Below, piece by piece: positions 43,699-58,205 of a stretch of 64,000 nt of DNA. Both the position numbers and the translations under genes were made by a program. The DNA comes from Urophycis tenuis (lineage: Eukaryota > Chordata > Actinopteri > Gadiformes > Phycidae), in assembly GCA_036785325.1 (NCBI GenBank), contig JAXIVH010000198.1, positions 62,501 through 126,500 of the forward strand, given 5' to 3'. Each line of letters opens with the position of its first letter. Position 1 is the stretch's first letter. Below the pieces are notes generated by a model. The model did not search any database and had not been told where the DNA came from. It saw only the letters and a program-made list of their open reading frames with translations.

Positions 43699-46438
43699 TT
43701 CGTTAGAGTTATCTCGATGACCCCCCCCACCTCATCCAACGACTCGGTAGTTGAATAGGGGATCAAAGGCAGTTGCACTCGCCAATATCTAGTCATCCGC
43801 AGCTCTCTTTTCCCATATTACCAAGAATGAAGTAAAACGAAATGGTTATCTGTCTTGTTGTGATATAACCGCTGATTTGGAGATATAGACTTGTTTTTCC
43901 TTTTCCCAAAGGTTTTCTTTGTTCCAAGATGAAGGTCAATCTAGTTTGAGTGAAGGTACTTCCAATGCATTGGTATATTTACTTATTTGAATAAAGACGA
44001 GTCACAGCTGGAGTGAGACTTTTCTTTTCCATTTCTATTTTAGTATAAACGTGCTATCGAAATATTAGGACACGTCATCAGTAGTGGACCCTGGGATCAT
44101 AGGGTGTTTCTGGCCATTGTCACTATACACCCTCACCCAAGGGAGGCCCCCCCGAGAGTGATCAATTCTCAAGGTGTGTCTTTTCCAAAATGGAATTGGT
44201 ATTGGGTTTAAGCTTTTTTAGGAGTGATCATTTGTTGAGGTAACGTCGAGGTAAGTAAAGGTAAGTAAAACACTTTTTAGGATACATTGTTTTGGTTATG
44301 GAGAGGAGGGGGCACATACTTACCCCCTGACCAGCACAAACCAGTTGTTAACACCGCTAGGTAGCCCTGGTTTGGCCAATCAGGGCCGGAGCTTGGTTCT
44401 TGTCCTCTGTTGGGTCCAGATGAACTAGCAGAAAACTGGGGTCACGAAGGACCGAGGCCAGCCGTGACAAAGCACTGCCTCCACGGTCCCCCAATGCAGC
44501 TATCCTCAGCGATGGGTGTCCAGACCTAGGAAAGACCAAGACCAGCCCCGACCAGCGGTGCCTTCCCAGTCGGTCCCAGGGTAGGAAAGGCCAAGGCCAG
44601 CCGCGACTAAGCACTGCCTCCCTGGCCCCTCCAGGACCCCATGCCGAACAGCCTGTTAATAACAATTCCTGTGCCCGATACACCGCGCGACTACAGAGAT
44701 TGTGTAGGAAGTTGACCTTAGAGAAGACTCAATGGCTTACTTTCCTCACCCAAAACAACAATTTCTTGGGGTAGTCTATTCTCGCCGTAGGTACTTCAGT
44801 AATGGGTTTTTTTGTGAAAAGTTTTCCGGATGAAATGCTTGCTGGGTAATTGTCTTCTTCCTCCAATATGTCAAGTGTAGGTTAAGGTTAGGGTAGATTT
44901 AGGGGTAGAGTTAGCAGTTAACCTTAACGTTAGGTTTGAAGTAAATGGGAGGGGTTGCGGTTAGGGTTAAGGTTAGGGCTGAGGTTAGGGTTAGGTATAA
45001 GGTTACGGTTTAGGGTTAAGGTTAGGGTTAAGGTTAGGGTTACGGTTAGGGCTAAGGTTAGGGCTAAGGTTAGAGTAAGGGTTAGGGTTAGAGGTTAGGG
45101 GTTAGGGGTTAGGGTTAAGATGAGGGCTGAGGTTAGGGTTAAGGTTAGGGCTGAGGTTAGGGTTAGGTTTAAGGTTAGGGATAAGGTTAGGGTTGGGGTT
45201 ACGGCTGAGATTGGGGTTAAGGTTAGGGTTGAGGTTAGGGTTAGTGTTATGGATAAGGTTAGGTTAAGTGTTAGGGCCAAGGTTAGGGTTAAGGTTATGG
45301 TTAAGATTAGGGTTAGGGCTAGAATTAGGGTTAGGGCTAAGGTTAGGGTTAGGGTTATGGCTGAGGTTAGGGTTAAGGTTAGGTTTGAGGTTAGGGTTAA
45401 GGTTAGGGCCAAGGTTAGGGTTAGGGTTAAGGTTAGGGTTAGGGCTAAGGTTAGGGTTAGGGTTATGGCTGAGGCTAGAGTTAGGGCTAAAGTTAGGGCA
45501 AAGGTTAGAGTTAGGGTTAGCGTTAGAGTTAGGGTAGGGTTAGTGTTGGAGGTTAGGGTAGGCTTAGGGTTAGAGTTAGAGTAGGGGTTAGGGTTAGAGT
45601 TAGAGTAGGGGTTAGGGTTAGTGTTAAGGCTAAGGTTAGGGGTTGAGGTTAGTGTTAAGATTAGGGCCAAGGTAAGGGTTAGTGTTAGGGTTGAGTTAGG
45701 GTTAGGGCTAAGGTTAGGCCTATGGTTAGGGTTGGGGTTGAGGTTATCCCTAGGGTTAGAGTTAGAGCTAGAGATTGAGGAAGGTAGAGTCAAGGTGAGA
45801 CAGTCTGTACGGACTGAACTCACCCCCGCCGGATCGGGCTAGTACACTCTATCTCCCCCAACTCCCTCATTTCCATGAGGGAAGACAGGGGAGAAGAGAT
45901 GGGAGGAGTATATATATTTAATATATATTTTTTTAGTAAATAAATACATCGAGAGACTCACCGCTGGAGTGGGTTTTAATCTTTGTATTCAAGGTTGTTC
46001 CTCCTCTTTTGATTCCCCGCTGGTGGTGCGTCGTCTCCACCTAGTGGTCGTTTTGTGAAGAAGAGTTATAGAAATAGAAATAGAAATACTCTATTGTTCC
46101 CAGGTTGGGAAATTGCATTAATAGGTAAGTAATAATAATAATAATAGGTAATTGCAATAGTTGGTAAGGTAATCTATATTTAATTTATTTATTTATATTT
46201 GTATATTTATTTAGTCGATTTATTTATTCATTTTTGTTTATTTATTTATTTAGATAAAGAGGATCACAGCTGGAGTGAGTTTTTAGTCTTTGTGTTAAAG
46301 GCTGGTTGCCTTCTTTTGATTCTTCAGTGGTGGTCCATCGCCTCCATCTAGTGGTCGTTTTGTGAATAACAGTTGGTAAGGTAATATAAATGGGTTGTGT
46401 AGAGAGCCCGTTCTTTCGATGGCCCTGGCTCGGTTAGG
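43699..46438 (-). repeat. Array unit 4 (long, 2,740 bp)
   Basis: Lacks the GCGTTACGGTTAGGGTAAGG part of the telomere tract near 45090. Last unit before the alternating region. Confidence 0.9.
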
Positions 46439-48498
46439 TTCGTTAGAGTTATCTCGATGACCCCCCCCACCTCATCCAACGACTCGGTAGTTGAATAGGG
46501 GATCAAAGGCAGTTGCACTCGCCAATATCTAGTCATCCGCAGCTCTCTTTCCCCATATTACCAAGAATGAAGTAAAACGAAATGGTTATCTGTCTTGTTG
46601 TGATATAACCGCTGATTTGGAGATATAGACTTGTTTTTCCTTTTCCCAAAGGTTTTCTTTGTTCCAAGATGAAGGTCAATCTAGTTTGAGTGAAGGTACT
46701 TCCAATGCATTGGTATATTTACTTATTTGAATAAAGACGAGTCACAGCTGGAGTGAGACTTTTCTTTTCCATTTCTATTTTAGTATAAACGTGCTATCAA
46801 AATATTAGGACACGTCATCAGTAGTGGACCCTGGGATCATAGGGTGTTTCTGGCCATTGTCACTATACACCTTCACCCAAGGGAGGCCCCCCCGAGAGTG
46901 ATCAATTCTCAAGGTGTGTCGTTTCCGAAATGGAATTGGTATTGGGTTTAAGCTTTTTTAGGAGTGATCATTTGTTGAGGTAACGTCGAGGTAAGTAAAG
47001 GTAAGTAAAACACCTTTTAGGATACATTGTTTTGGTTATGGAGAGGAGGGGGCACATACTTACCCCCTGACCAGCACAAACCAGTTGTTAACACCGCTAG
47101 GTAGCCCTGGTTTGGCCAATCAGGGCCGGAGCTTGGTTCTTGTCCTCTGTTGGGTCCAGATGAACTAGCAGAAAACTGGGGTCACGAAGGACCGAGGCCA
47201 GCCGTGACAAAGCACTGCCTCCACGGTCCCCCAATGCAGCTATCCTCAGCGATGGGTGTCCAGACCTAGGAAAGACCAAGACCAGCCCCGACCAGCGGTG
47301 CCTTCCCAGTCGGTCCCAGGGTAGGAAAGGCCAAGGCCAGCCGCGACTAAGCACTGCCTCCCTGGCCCCTCCAGGACCCCATGCCGAACAGCCTGTTAAT
47401 AACAATTCCTGTGCCCCATACACCGCGCGACTACAGAGATTGTGTAGGAAGTTGACCTTAGAGAAGACTCAATGGCTTACTTTCCTCACCCAAAACAACA
47501 ATTTCTTGGGGTAGTCTATTCTCGCCGTAGGTACTTCGGTAATGGGTTTTTTTGTGAAAAGTTTTCCGGATGAAATGCATGCTGGGTAATTGTCTTCTTC
47601 CTCCAATATGTCAAGTGTAGGTTAAGGTTAGGGTAGATTTAGGGGTAGAGTTAGCAGTTAACCTTAACGTTAGGTTTGAAGTAAATGGGAGGGGTTGCGG
47701 TTAGGGTTAAGGTTAGGGCTGAGGTTAGGGTTAGGTATAAGGTTACGGTTTAGGGTTAAGGTTAGGGTTAAGGTTAGGGTTACGGTTAGGGCTAAGGTTA
47801 GGGCTAAGGTTAGAGTAAGGGTTAGGGTTAGCGTTACGGTTAGGGTAAGGTTAGGGTTAGGGTTAGAGGTTAGGGGTTAGGGGTTAGGGTTAAGATGAGG
47901 GCTGAGGTTAGGGTTAAGGTTAGGGCTGAGGTTAGGGTTAGGTTTAAGGTTAGGGATAAGGTTAGGGTTGGGGTTACGGCTGAGATTGGGGTTAAGGTTA
48001 GGGTTGAGGTTAGGGTTAGTGTTATGGATAAGGTTAGGTTAAGTGTTAGGGCCAAGGTTAGGGTTAAGGTTATGGTTAAGATTAGGGTTAGGGCTAGAAT
48101 TAGGGTTAGGGCTAAGGTTAGGGTTAGGGTTATGGCTGAGGTTAGGGTTAAGGTTAGGTTTGAGGTTAGTGTTAAGGTTAGGGCCAAGGTTAGGGTTAGG
48201 GTTAGGGCTAAGGTTAGGGTTAGGGTTATGGCTGAGGCTAGGGTTAGGGCTAAAGTTAGGGCAAAGGTTAGAGTAGGGTTAGCGTTAGAGTTAGGGTAGG
48301 GTTAGTGTTGGAGGTTAGGGTAGGCTTAGGGTTAGAGTTAGAGTAGGGGTTAGGGTTAGAGTTAGAGTAGGGGTTAGGGTTAGTGTTAAGGCTAAGGTAA
48401 GGGGTTGAGGTTAGTGTTAAGATTAGGGCCAAGGTAAGGGTTAGTGTTAGGGTTGAGTTAGGGTTAGGGCTAAGGTTAGGCCTATGGTTAGGGTTGGG
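46439..48498 (-). repeat. Array unit 5 (short, 2,060 bp)
   Basis: First short unit. The telomere tract ends GGTTAGGGTTGGG and joins directly to the next TTCGTTAGAG, without hairpin block, tail modules or ORF1. Confidence 0.9.
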
Positions 48499-51268
48499 TT
48501 CGTTAGAGTTATCTCGATGACCCCCCCCACCTCATCCAACGACTCGGTAGTTGAATAGGGGATCAAAGGCAGTTGCACTCGCCAATATCTAGTCATCCGC
48601 AGCTCTCTTTTCCCATATTACCAAGAATGAAGTAAAACGAAATGGTTATCTGTCTTGTTGTGATATAACCGCTGATTTGGAGATATAGACTTGTTTTTCC
48701 TTTTCCCAAAGGTTTTCTTTGTTCCAAGATGAAGGTCAATCTAGTTTGATTGAAGGTACTTCCAATGCATTGGTATATTTACTTATTTGAATAAAGACGA
48801 GTCACAGCTGGAGTGAGACTTTTCTTTTCCATTTCTATTTTAGTATAAACGTGCTATCGAAATATTAGGACACGTCATCAGTAGTGGACCCTGGGATCAT
48901 AGGGTGTTTCTGGCCATTGTCACTATACACCCTCACCCAAGGGAGGCCCCCCCGAGAGTGATCAATTCTCAAGGTGTGTCGTTTCCGAAATGGAATTGGT
49001 ATTGGGTTTAAGCTTTTTTAGGAGTGATCATTTGTTGAGGTAACGTCGAGGTAAGTAAAGGTAAGTAAAACACTTTTTAGGATACATTGTTTTGGTTATG
49101 GAGAGGAGGGGGCACATACTTACCCCCTGACCAGCACAAACCAGTTGTTAACACCGCTAGGTAGCCCTGGTTTGGCCAATCAGGGCCGGAGCTTGGTTCT
49201 TGTCCTCTGTTGGGTCCAGATGAACTAGCAGAAAACTGGGGTCACGAAGGACCGAGGCCAGCCGTGACAAAGCACTGCCTCCACGGTCCCCCAATGCAGC
49301 TATCCTCAGCGATGGGTGTCCAGACCTAGGAAAGACCAAGACCAGCCCCGACCAGCGGTGCCTTCCCAGTCGGTCCCAGGGTAGGAAAGGCCAAGGCCAG
49401 CCGCGACTAAGCACTGCCTCCCTGGCCCCTCCAGGACCCCATGCCGAACAGCCCGTTAATAACAATTCCTGTGCCCCATACACCGCGCGACTACAGAGAT
49501 TGTGTAGGGAGTTAACCTTAGAGAAGACTCAATGGCTTACTTTCCTCACCCAAAACAACAATTTCTTGGGGTAGTCTATTCTCGCCGTAGGTACTTCGGT
49601 AATGGGTTTTTTTGTGAAAAGTTTTCCGGATGAAATGCATGCTGGGTAATTGTCTTCTTCCTCCAATATGTCAAGTGTAGGTTAAGGTTAGGGTAGATTT
49701 AGGGGTAGAGTTAGCAGTTAACCTTAACGTTAGGTTTGAAGTAAATGGGAGGGGTTGCGGTTAGGGTTAAGGTTAGGGCTGAGGTTAGGGTTAGGTATAA
49801 GGTTACGGTTTAGGGTTAAGGTTAGGGTTAAGGTTAGGGTTACGGTTAGGGCTAAGGTTAGGGCTAAGGTTAGAGTAAGGGTTAGGGTTAGCGTTACGGT
49901 TAGGGTAAGGTTAGGGTTAGGGTTAGAGGTTAGGGGTTAGGGGTTAGGGTTAAGATGAGGGCTGAGGTTAGGGTTAAGGTTAGGGCTGAGGTTAGGGTTA
50001 GGTTTAAGGTTAGGGATAAGGTTAGGGTTGGGGTTACGGCTGAGATTGGGGTTAAGGTTAGGGTTGAGGTTAGGGTTAGTGTTATGGATAAGGTTAGGTT
50101 AAGTGTTAGGGCCAAGGTTAGGGTTAAGGTTATGGTTAAGATTAGGGTTAGGGCTAGAATTAGGGTTAGGGCTAAGGTTAGGGTTAGGGTTATGGCTGAG
50201 GTTAGGGTTAAGGTTAGGTTTGAGGTTAGTGTTAAGGTTAGGGCCAAGGTTAGGGTTAGGGTTAAGGTTAGGGTTAGGGCTAAGGTTAGGGTTAGGGTTA
50301 TGGCTGAGGGTTAGGGCTAAAGTTAGGGCAAAGGTTAGAGTAAGGGTTAGCGTTAGAGTTAGGGTAGGGTTAGTGTTGGAGGTTAGGGTAGGCTTAGGGT
50401 TAGAGTTAGAGTAGGGGTTAGGGTTAGAGTTAGAGTAGGGGTTAGGGTTAGTGTTAAGGCTAAGGTTAGGGGTTGAGGTTAGTGTTAAGATTAGGGCCAA
50501 GGTAAGGGTTAGTGTTAGGGTTGAGTTAGGGTTAGGGCTAAGGTTAGGCCTATGGTTAGGGTTGGGGTTGAGGTTATCCCTAGGGTTAGAGTTAGAGCTA
50601 GAGATTGAGGAAGGTAGAGTCAAGGTGAGACAGTCTGTACGGACTGAACTCACCCCCGCCGGATCGGGCTAGTACACTCTATCTCCCCCAACTCCCTCAT
50701 TTCCATGAGGGAAGACAGGGGAGAAGAGATGGGAGGAGTATATATATTTAATATATTTTGTTTTAGTAAATAAATACATCGAGAGACTCACCGCTGGAGT
50801 GGGTTTTAATCTTTGTATTAAAGGTTGTTCCTCCTCTTTTGATTCCTCGCTGGTGGTGCGTCGTCTCCACCTAGTGGTCGTTTTGTGAAGAAGAGTTATA
50901 GAAATAGAAATAGAAATACTCTATTGTTCCCAGGTTGGGAAATTGCATTAATAGGTAAGTAATAATAATAATAATAGGTAATTGCAATAGTTGGTAAGGT
51001 AATCTATATTTAATTTATTTTTTTATATTTGTATATTTATTTAGTCTATTTATTTATTCATTTTTGTTTATTTATTTATTTAGATAAAGAGGATCACAGC
51101 TGGAGTGAGTTTTTAGTCTTTGTGTTAAAGGCTGGTTGCCTTCTTTTGATTCTTCAGTGGTGGTCCATCGCCTCCATCTAGTGGTCGTTTTGTGAATAAC
51201 AGTTGGTAAGGTAATATAAATGGGTTGTGTAGAGAGCCCGTTCTTTCGATGGCCCTGGCTCGGTTAGG
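48499..51268 (-). repeat. Array unit 6 (long, 2,770 bp)
   Basis: Carries ATATATTTTGTTTTAG before the tail module, a variant shared with unit 8, and GGCTGAGGGTTAGGGC in the telomere tract. Confidence 0.9.
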
Positions 51269-53329
51269 TTCGTTAGAGTTATCTCGATGACCCCCCCCAC
51301 CTCATCCAACGACTCGGTAGTTGAATAGGGGATCAAAGGCAGTTGCACTCGCCAATATCTAGTCATCCGCAGCTCTCTTTCCCCATATTACCAAGAATGA
51401 AGTAAAACGAAAACGTTATCTGTCTTGTTGTGATATAACCGCTGATTTGGAGATATAGACTTGTTTTTCCTTTTCCCAAAGGTTTTCTTTGTTCCAAGAT
51501 GAAGGTCAATCTAGTTTGAGTGAAGGTACTTCCAATGCATTGGTATATTTACTTATTTGAATAAAGACGAGTCACAGCTGGAGTGAGACTTTTCTTTTCC
51601 ATTTCTATTTTAGTATAAACGTGCTATCGAAATATTAGGACACGTCATCAGTAGTGGACCCTGGGATCATAGGGTGTTTCTGGCCATTGTCACTATACAC
51701 CCTCACCCAAGGGAGGCCCCCCCGAGAGTGATCAATTCTCAAGGTGTGTCGTTTCCGAAATGGAATTGGTATTGGGTTTAAGCTTTTTTAGGAGTGATCA
51801 TTTGTTGAGGTAACGTCGAGGTAAGTAAAGGTAAGTAAAACACTTTTTAGGATACATTGTTTTGGTTATGGAGAGGAGGGGGCACATACTTACCCCCTGA
51901 CCAGCACAAACCAGTTGTTAACACCGCTAGGTAGCCCTGGTTTGGCCAATCAGGGCCGGAGCTTGGTTCTTGTCCTCTGTTGGGTCCAGATGAACTAGCA
52001 GAAAACTGGGGTCACGAAGGACCGAGGCCAGCCGTGACAAAGCACTGCCTCCACGGTCCCCCAATGCAGCTATCCTCAGCGATGGGTGTCCAGACCTAGG
52101 AAAGACCAAGACCAGCCCCGACCAGCGGTGCCTTCCCAGTCGGTCCCAGGGTAGGAAAGGCCAAGGCCAGCCGCGACTAAGCACTGCCTCCCTGGCCCCT
52201 CCAGGACCCCATGCCGAACAGCCTGTTAATAACAATTCCTGTGCCCCATACACCGCGCGACTACAGAGATTGTGTAGGGAGTTGACCTTAGAGAAGACTC
52301 AATGGCTTACTTTCCTCACCCAAAACAACAATTTCTTGGGGTAGTCTATTCTCGCCGTAGGTACTTCGGTAATGGGTTTTTTTGTGAAAAGTTTTCCGGA
52401 TGAAATGCATGCTGGGTAATTGTCTTCTTCCTCCAATATGTCAAGTGTAGGTTAAGGTTAGGGTAGATTTAGGGGTAGAGTTAGCAGTTAACCTTAACGT
52501 TAGGTTTGAAGTAAATGGGAGGGGTTGCGGTTAGGGTTAAGGTTAGGGCTGAGGTTAGGGTTAGGTATAAGGTTACGGTTTAGGGTTAAGGTTAGGGTTA
52601 AGGTTAGGGTTACGGTTAGGGCTAAGGTTAGGGCTAAGGTTAGAGTAAGGGTTAGGGTTAGCGTTACGGTTAGGGTAAGGTTAGGGTTAGGGTTAGAGGT
52701 TAGGGGTTAGGGGTTAGGGTTAAGATGAGGGCTGAGGTTAGGGTTAAGGTTAGGGCTGAGGTTAGGGTTAGGTTTAAGGTTAGGGATAAGGTTAGGGTTG
52801 GGGTTACGGCTGAGATTGGGGTTAAGGTTAGGGTTGAGGTTAGGGTTAGTGTTATGGATAAGGTTAGGTTAAGTGTTAGGGCCAAGGTTAGGGTTAAGGT
52901 TATGGTTAAGATTAGGGTTAGGGCTAGAATTAGGGTTAGGGCTAAGGTTAGGGTTAGGGTTATGGCTGAGGTTAGGGTTAAGGTTAGGTTTGAGGTTAGT
53001 GTTAAGGTTAGGGCCAAGGTTAGGGTTAGGGTTAGGGCTAAGGTTAGGGTTAGGGTTATGGCTGAGGCTAGGGTTAGGGCTAAAGTTAGGGCAAAGGTTA
53101 GAGTAAGGGTTAGCGTTAGAGTTAGGGTAGGGTTAGTGTTGGAGGTTAGGGTAGGCTTAGGGTTAGAGTTAGAGTAGGGGTTAGGGTTAGAGTTAGAGTA
53201 GGGGTTAGGGTTAGTGTTAAGGCTAAGGTTAGGGGTTGAGGTTAGTGTTAAGATTAGGGCCAAGGTAAGGGTTAGTGTTAGGGTTGAGTTAGGGTTAGGG
53301 CTAAGGTTAGGCCTATGGTTAGGGTTGGG
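51269..53329 (-). repeat. Array unit 7 (short, 2,061 bp)
   Basis: Has GAAAACGTTATC in place of GAAATGGTTATC. Ends with TTTGTTAGAG at the next border. Confidence 0.9.
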
Positions 53330-56092
53330 TTTGTTAGAGTTATCTCGATGACCCCCCCCACCTCATCCAACGACTCGGTAGTTGAATAGGGGATCAAAGG
53401 CAGTTGCACTCGCCAATATCTAGTCATCCGCAGCTCTCTTTTCCCATATTACCAAGAATGAAGTAAAACGAAATGGTTATCTGTCTTGTTGTGATATAAC
53501 CGCTGATTTGGAGATATAGACTTGTTTTTCCTTTTCCCAAAGGTTTTCTTTGTTCCAAGATGAAGGTCAATCTAGTTTGATTGAAGGTACTTCCAATGCA
53601 TTGGTATATTTACTTATTTGAATAAAGACGAGTCACAGCTGGAGTGAGACTTTTCTTTTCCATTTCTATTTTAGTATAAACGTGCTATCGAAATATTAGG
53701 ACACGTCATCAGTAGTGGACCCTGGGATCATAGGGTGTTTCTGGCCATTGTCACTATACACCCTCACCCAAGGGAGGCCCCCCCGAGAGTGATCAATTCT
53801 CAAGGTGTGTCGTTTCCGAAATGGAATTGGTATTGGGTTTAAGCTTTTTTAGGAGTGATCATTTGTTGAGGTAACGTCGAGGTAAGTAAAGGTAAGTAAA
53901 ACACTTTTTAGGATACATTGTTTTGGTTATGGAGAGGAGGGGGCACATACTTACCCCCTGACCAGCACAAACCAGTTGTTAACACCGCTAGGTAGCACTG
54001 GTTTGGCCAATCAGGGCCGGAGCTTGGTTCTTGTCCTCTGTTGGGTCCAGATGAACTAGCAGAAAACTGGGGTCACGAAGGACCGAGGCCAGCCGTGACA
54101 AAGCACTGCCTCCACGGTCCCCCAATGCAGCTATCCTCAGCGATGGGTGTCCAGACCTAGGAAAGACCAAGACCAGCCCCGACCAGCGGTGCCTTCCCAG
54201 TCGGTCCCAGGGTAGGAAAGGCCAAGGCCAGCCGCGACTAAGCACTGCCTCCCTGGCCCCTCCAGGACCCCATGCCGAACAGCCTGTTAATAACAATTCC
54301 TGTGCCCCATACACCGCGCGACTACAGAGATTGTGTAGGGAGTTAACCTTAGAGAAGACTCAATGGCTTACTTTCCTCACCCAAAACAACAATTTCTTGG
54401 GGTAGTCTATTCTCGCCGTAGGTACTTCGGTAATGGGTTTTTTTGTGAAAAGTTTTCCGGATGAAATGCATGCTGGGTAATTGTCTTCTTCCTCCAATAT
54501 GTCAAGTGTAGGTTAAGGTTAGGGTAGATTTAGGGGTAGAATTAGCAGTTAACCTTAACGTTAGGTTTGAAGTAAATGGGAGGGGTTGCGGTTAGGGTTA
54601 AGGTTAGGGCTGAGGTTAGGGTTAGGTATAAGGTTACGGTTTAGGGTTAAGGTTAGGGTTAAGGTTAGGGTTACGGTTAGGGCTAAGGTTAGGGCTAAGG
54701 TTAGAGTAAGGGTTAGGGTTAGCGTTACGGTTAGGGTAAGGTTAGGGTTAGGGTTAGAGGTTAGGGGTTAGGGGTTAGGGTTAAGATGAGGGCTGAGGTT
54801 AGGGTTAAGGTTAGGGCTGAGGTTAGGGTTAGGTTTAAGGTTAGGGATAAGGTTAGGGTTGGGGTTACGGCTGAGATTGGGGTTAAGGTTAGGGTTGAGG
54901 TTAGGGTTAGTGTTATGGATAAGGTTAGGTTAAGTGTTAGGGCCAAGGTTAGGGTTAAGGTTATGGTTAAGATTAGGGTTAGGGCTAGAATTAGGGTTAG
55001 GGCTAAGGTTAGGGTTAGGGTTATGGCTGAGGTTAGGGTTAAGGTTAGGTTTGAGGTTAGTGTTAAGGTTAGGGCCAAGGTTAGGGTTAGGGTTAGGGCT
55101 AAGGTTAGGGTTAGGGTTATGGCTGAGGCTAGGGTTAGGGCTAAAGTTAGGGCAAAGGTTAGAGTAAGGGTTAGCGTTAGAGTTAGGGTAGGGTTAGTGT
55201 TGGAGGTTAGGGTAGGCTTAGGGTTAGAGTTAGAGTAGGGGTTAGGGTTAGAGTTAGAGTAGGGGTTAGGGTTAGTGTTAAGGCTAAGGGTAGGGGTTGA
55301 GGTTAGTGTTAAGATTAGGGCCAAGGTAAGGGTTAGTGTTAGGGTTGAGTTAGGGTTAGGGCTAAGGTTAGGCCTATGGTTAGGGTTGGGGTTGAGGTTA
55401 TCCCTAGGGTTAGAGTTAGAGCTAGAGATTGAGGAAGGTAGAGTCAAGGTGAGACAGTCTGTACGGACTGAACTCACCCCCGCCGGATCGGGCTAGTACA
55501 CTCTATCTCCCCCAACTCCCTCATTTCCATGAGGGAAGACAGGGGAGAAGAGATGGGAGGAGTATATATATTTAATATATTTTGTTTTAGTAAATAAATA
55601 CATCGAGAGACTCACCGCTGGAGTGGGTTTTAATCTTTGTATTCAAGGTTGTTCCTCCTCTTTTGATTCCTCGCTGGTGGTGCGTCGTCTCCACCTAGTG
55701 GTCGTTTTGTGAAGAAGAGTTATAGAAATAGAAATAGAAATACTCTATTGTTCCCAGGTTGGGAAATTGCATTAATAGGTAAGTAATAATAATAATAATA
55801 GGTAATTGCAATAGTTGGTAAGGTAATCTATATTTAATTTATTTTTTTATATTTGTATATTTATTTAGTCTATTTATTTATTCATTTTTGTTTATTTATT
55901 TATTTAGATAAAGAGGATCACAGCTGGAGTGAGTTTTTAGTCTTTGTGTTAAAGGCTGGTTGCCTTCTTTTGATTCTTCAGTGGTGGTCCATCGCCTCCA
56001 TCTAGTGGTCGTTTTGTGAATAACAGTTGGTAAGGTAATATAAATGGGTTGTGTAGAGAGCCCGTTCTTTCGATGGCCCTGGCTCGGTTAGG
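53330..56092 (-). repeat. Array unit 8 (long, 2,763 bp)
   Basis: Starts TTTGTTAGAG instead of TTCGTTAGAG, has GTAGCACTGG at 53992-54001, and shares the ATATTTTGTTTTAG variant with unit 6. Confidence 0.9.
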
Positions 56093-58205
56093 TTCGTTAG
56101 AGTTATCTCGATGACCCCCCCCCCACCTCATCCAACGACTCGGTAGTTGAATAGGGGATCAAAGGCAGTTGCACTCGCCAATATCTAGTCATCCGCAGCT
56201 CTCTTTTCCCATATTACCAAGAATGAAGTAAAACGAAATGGTTATCTGTCTTGTTGTGATATTACCGCTGATTTGGAGATATAGACTTGTTTTTCCTTTT
56301 CCCAAAGGTTTTCTTTGTTCCAAGATGGAGGTCAATCTAGTTTGATTGAAGGTACTTCCAATGCATTGGTATATTTACTTATTTGAATAAAGACGAGTCA
56401 CAGCTGGAGTGAGACTTTTCTTTTCCATTTCTATTTTAGTATAAACGTGCTATCGAAATATTAGGACACGTCATCAGTAGTGGACCCTGGGATCATAGGG
56501 TGTTTCTGGCCATTGTCACTATACACCCTCACCCAAGGGAGGCCCCCCCGAGAGTGATCAATTCTCAAGGTGTGTCGTTTCCGAAATGGAATTGGTATTG
56601 GGTTTAAGCTTTTTTAGGAGTGATCATTTGTTGAGGTAACGTCGAGGTAAGTAAAGGTAAGTAAAACACTTTTTAGGATACATTGTTTTGGTTATGGAGA
56701 GGAGGGGGCACATACTTACCCCCTGACCAGCACAAACCAGTTGTTAACACCGCTAGGTAGCCCTGGTTTGGCCAATCAGGGCCGGAGCTTGGTTCTTGTC
56801 CTCTGTTGGGTCCAGATGAACTAGCAGAAAACTGGGGTCACGAAGGACCGAGGCCAGCCGTGACAAAGCACTGCCTCCACGGTCCCCCAATGCAGCTATC
56901 CTCAGCGATGGGTGTCCAGACCTAGGAAAGACCAAGACCAGCCCCGACCAGCGGTGCCTTCCCAGTCGGTCCCAGGGTAGGAAGCCGCGACTAAGCACTG
57001 CCTCCCTGGCCCCTCCAGGACCCCATGCCGAACAGCCTGTTAATAACAATTCCTGTGCCCCATACACCGCGCGACTACAGAGATTGTGTAGGAAGTTGAC
57101 CTTAGAGAAGACTCAATGGCTTACTTTCCTCACCCAAAACAACAATTTCTTGGGGTAGTCTATTCTCGCCGTAGGTACTTCGGTAATGGGTTTTTTTGTG
57201 AAAAGTTTTCCGGATGAAATGCATGCTGGGTAATTGTCTTCTTCCTCCAATATGTCAAGTGTAGGTTAAGGTTAGGGTAGATTTAGGGGTAGAGTTAGCA
57301 GTTAACCTTAACGTTAGGTTTGAAGTAAATGGGAGGGGTTGCGGTTAGGGTTAAGGTTAGGGCTGAGGTTAGGGTTAGGTATAAGGTTACGGTTTAGGGT
57401 TAAGGTTAGGGTTAAGGTTAGGGTTACGGTTAGGGCTGAGGTTAGGGCTAAGGTTAGAGTAAGGGTTAAGGTTAGCGTTACGGTTAGGGTAAGGTTAGGG
57501 TTAGGGTTAGAGGTTAGGGGTTAGGGGTTAGGGTTAAGATGAGGGCTGAGGTTAGGGTTAAGGTTAGGGGTTAGGGGTTAGGGTTTAGATGAGGGCTGAG
57601 GTTAGGGTTAAGGTTAGGGCTGAGGTTAGGGTTAGGTTTAAGGTTATGGATAAGGTTAGGGTTGGGGTTACGGCTGAGATTGGGGTTAAGGTTAGGGTTG
57701 AGGTTAGGGTTAGTGTTATGGATAAGGTTAGGTTAAGTGTTAGGGCCAAGGTTAGGGTTAAGGTTATGGTTAAGATTAGGGTTAGGGCTAGAATTAGGGT
57801 TAGGGCTAAGGTTAGGGTTAGGGTTATGGCTGAGGTTAGGGTTAAGGTTAGATTTGAGGTTAGTGTTAAGGTTAGGGCCAAGGTTAGGGTTAGGGTTAAG
57901 GTTAGGGTTAGGGCTAAGGTTAGGGTTAGGCTTATGGCTGAGGCTAGGGTTAGGGCTAAAGTTAGGGCAAAGGTTAGAGTTAGGGTTAGCGTTAGAGTTA
58001 GGGTAGGGTTAGTGTTGGAGGTTAGGGTAGGCTTAGGGTTAGAGTTAGAGTAGGGGTTAGGGTTAGAGTTAGAGTAGGGGTTAGGGTTAGTGTTAAGGCT
58101 AAGGTTAGGGGTTGAGGTTAGTGTTAAGATTAGGGCCAAGGTAAGGGTTAGTGTTAGGGTTGAGTTAGGGTTAGGGCTAAGGTTAGGCCTATGGTTAGGG
58201 TTGGG
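56093..58205 (-). repeat. Array unit 9 (short, 2,113 bp)
   Basis: 12-bp deletion in the minisatellite (near 56983) and an extra copy of about 60 bp of telomere tract (57536-57600), which explains its larger size. Confidence 0.9.
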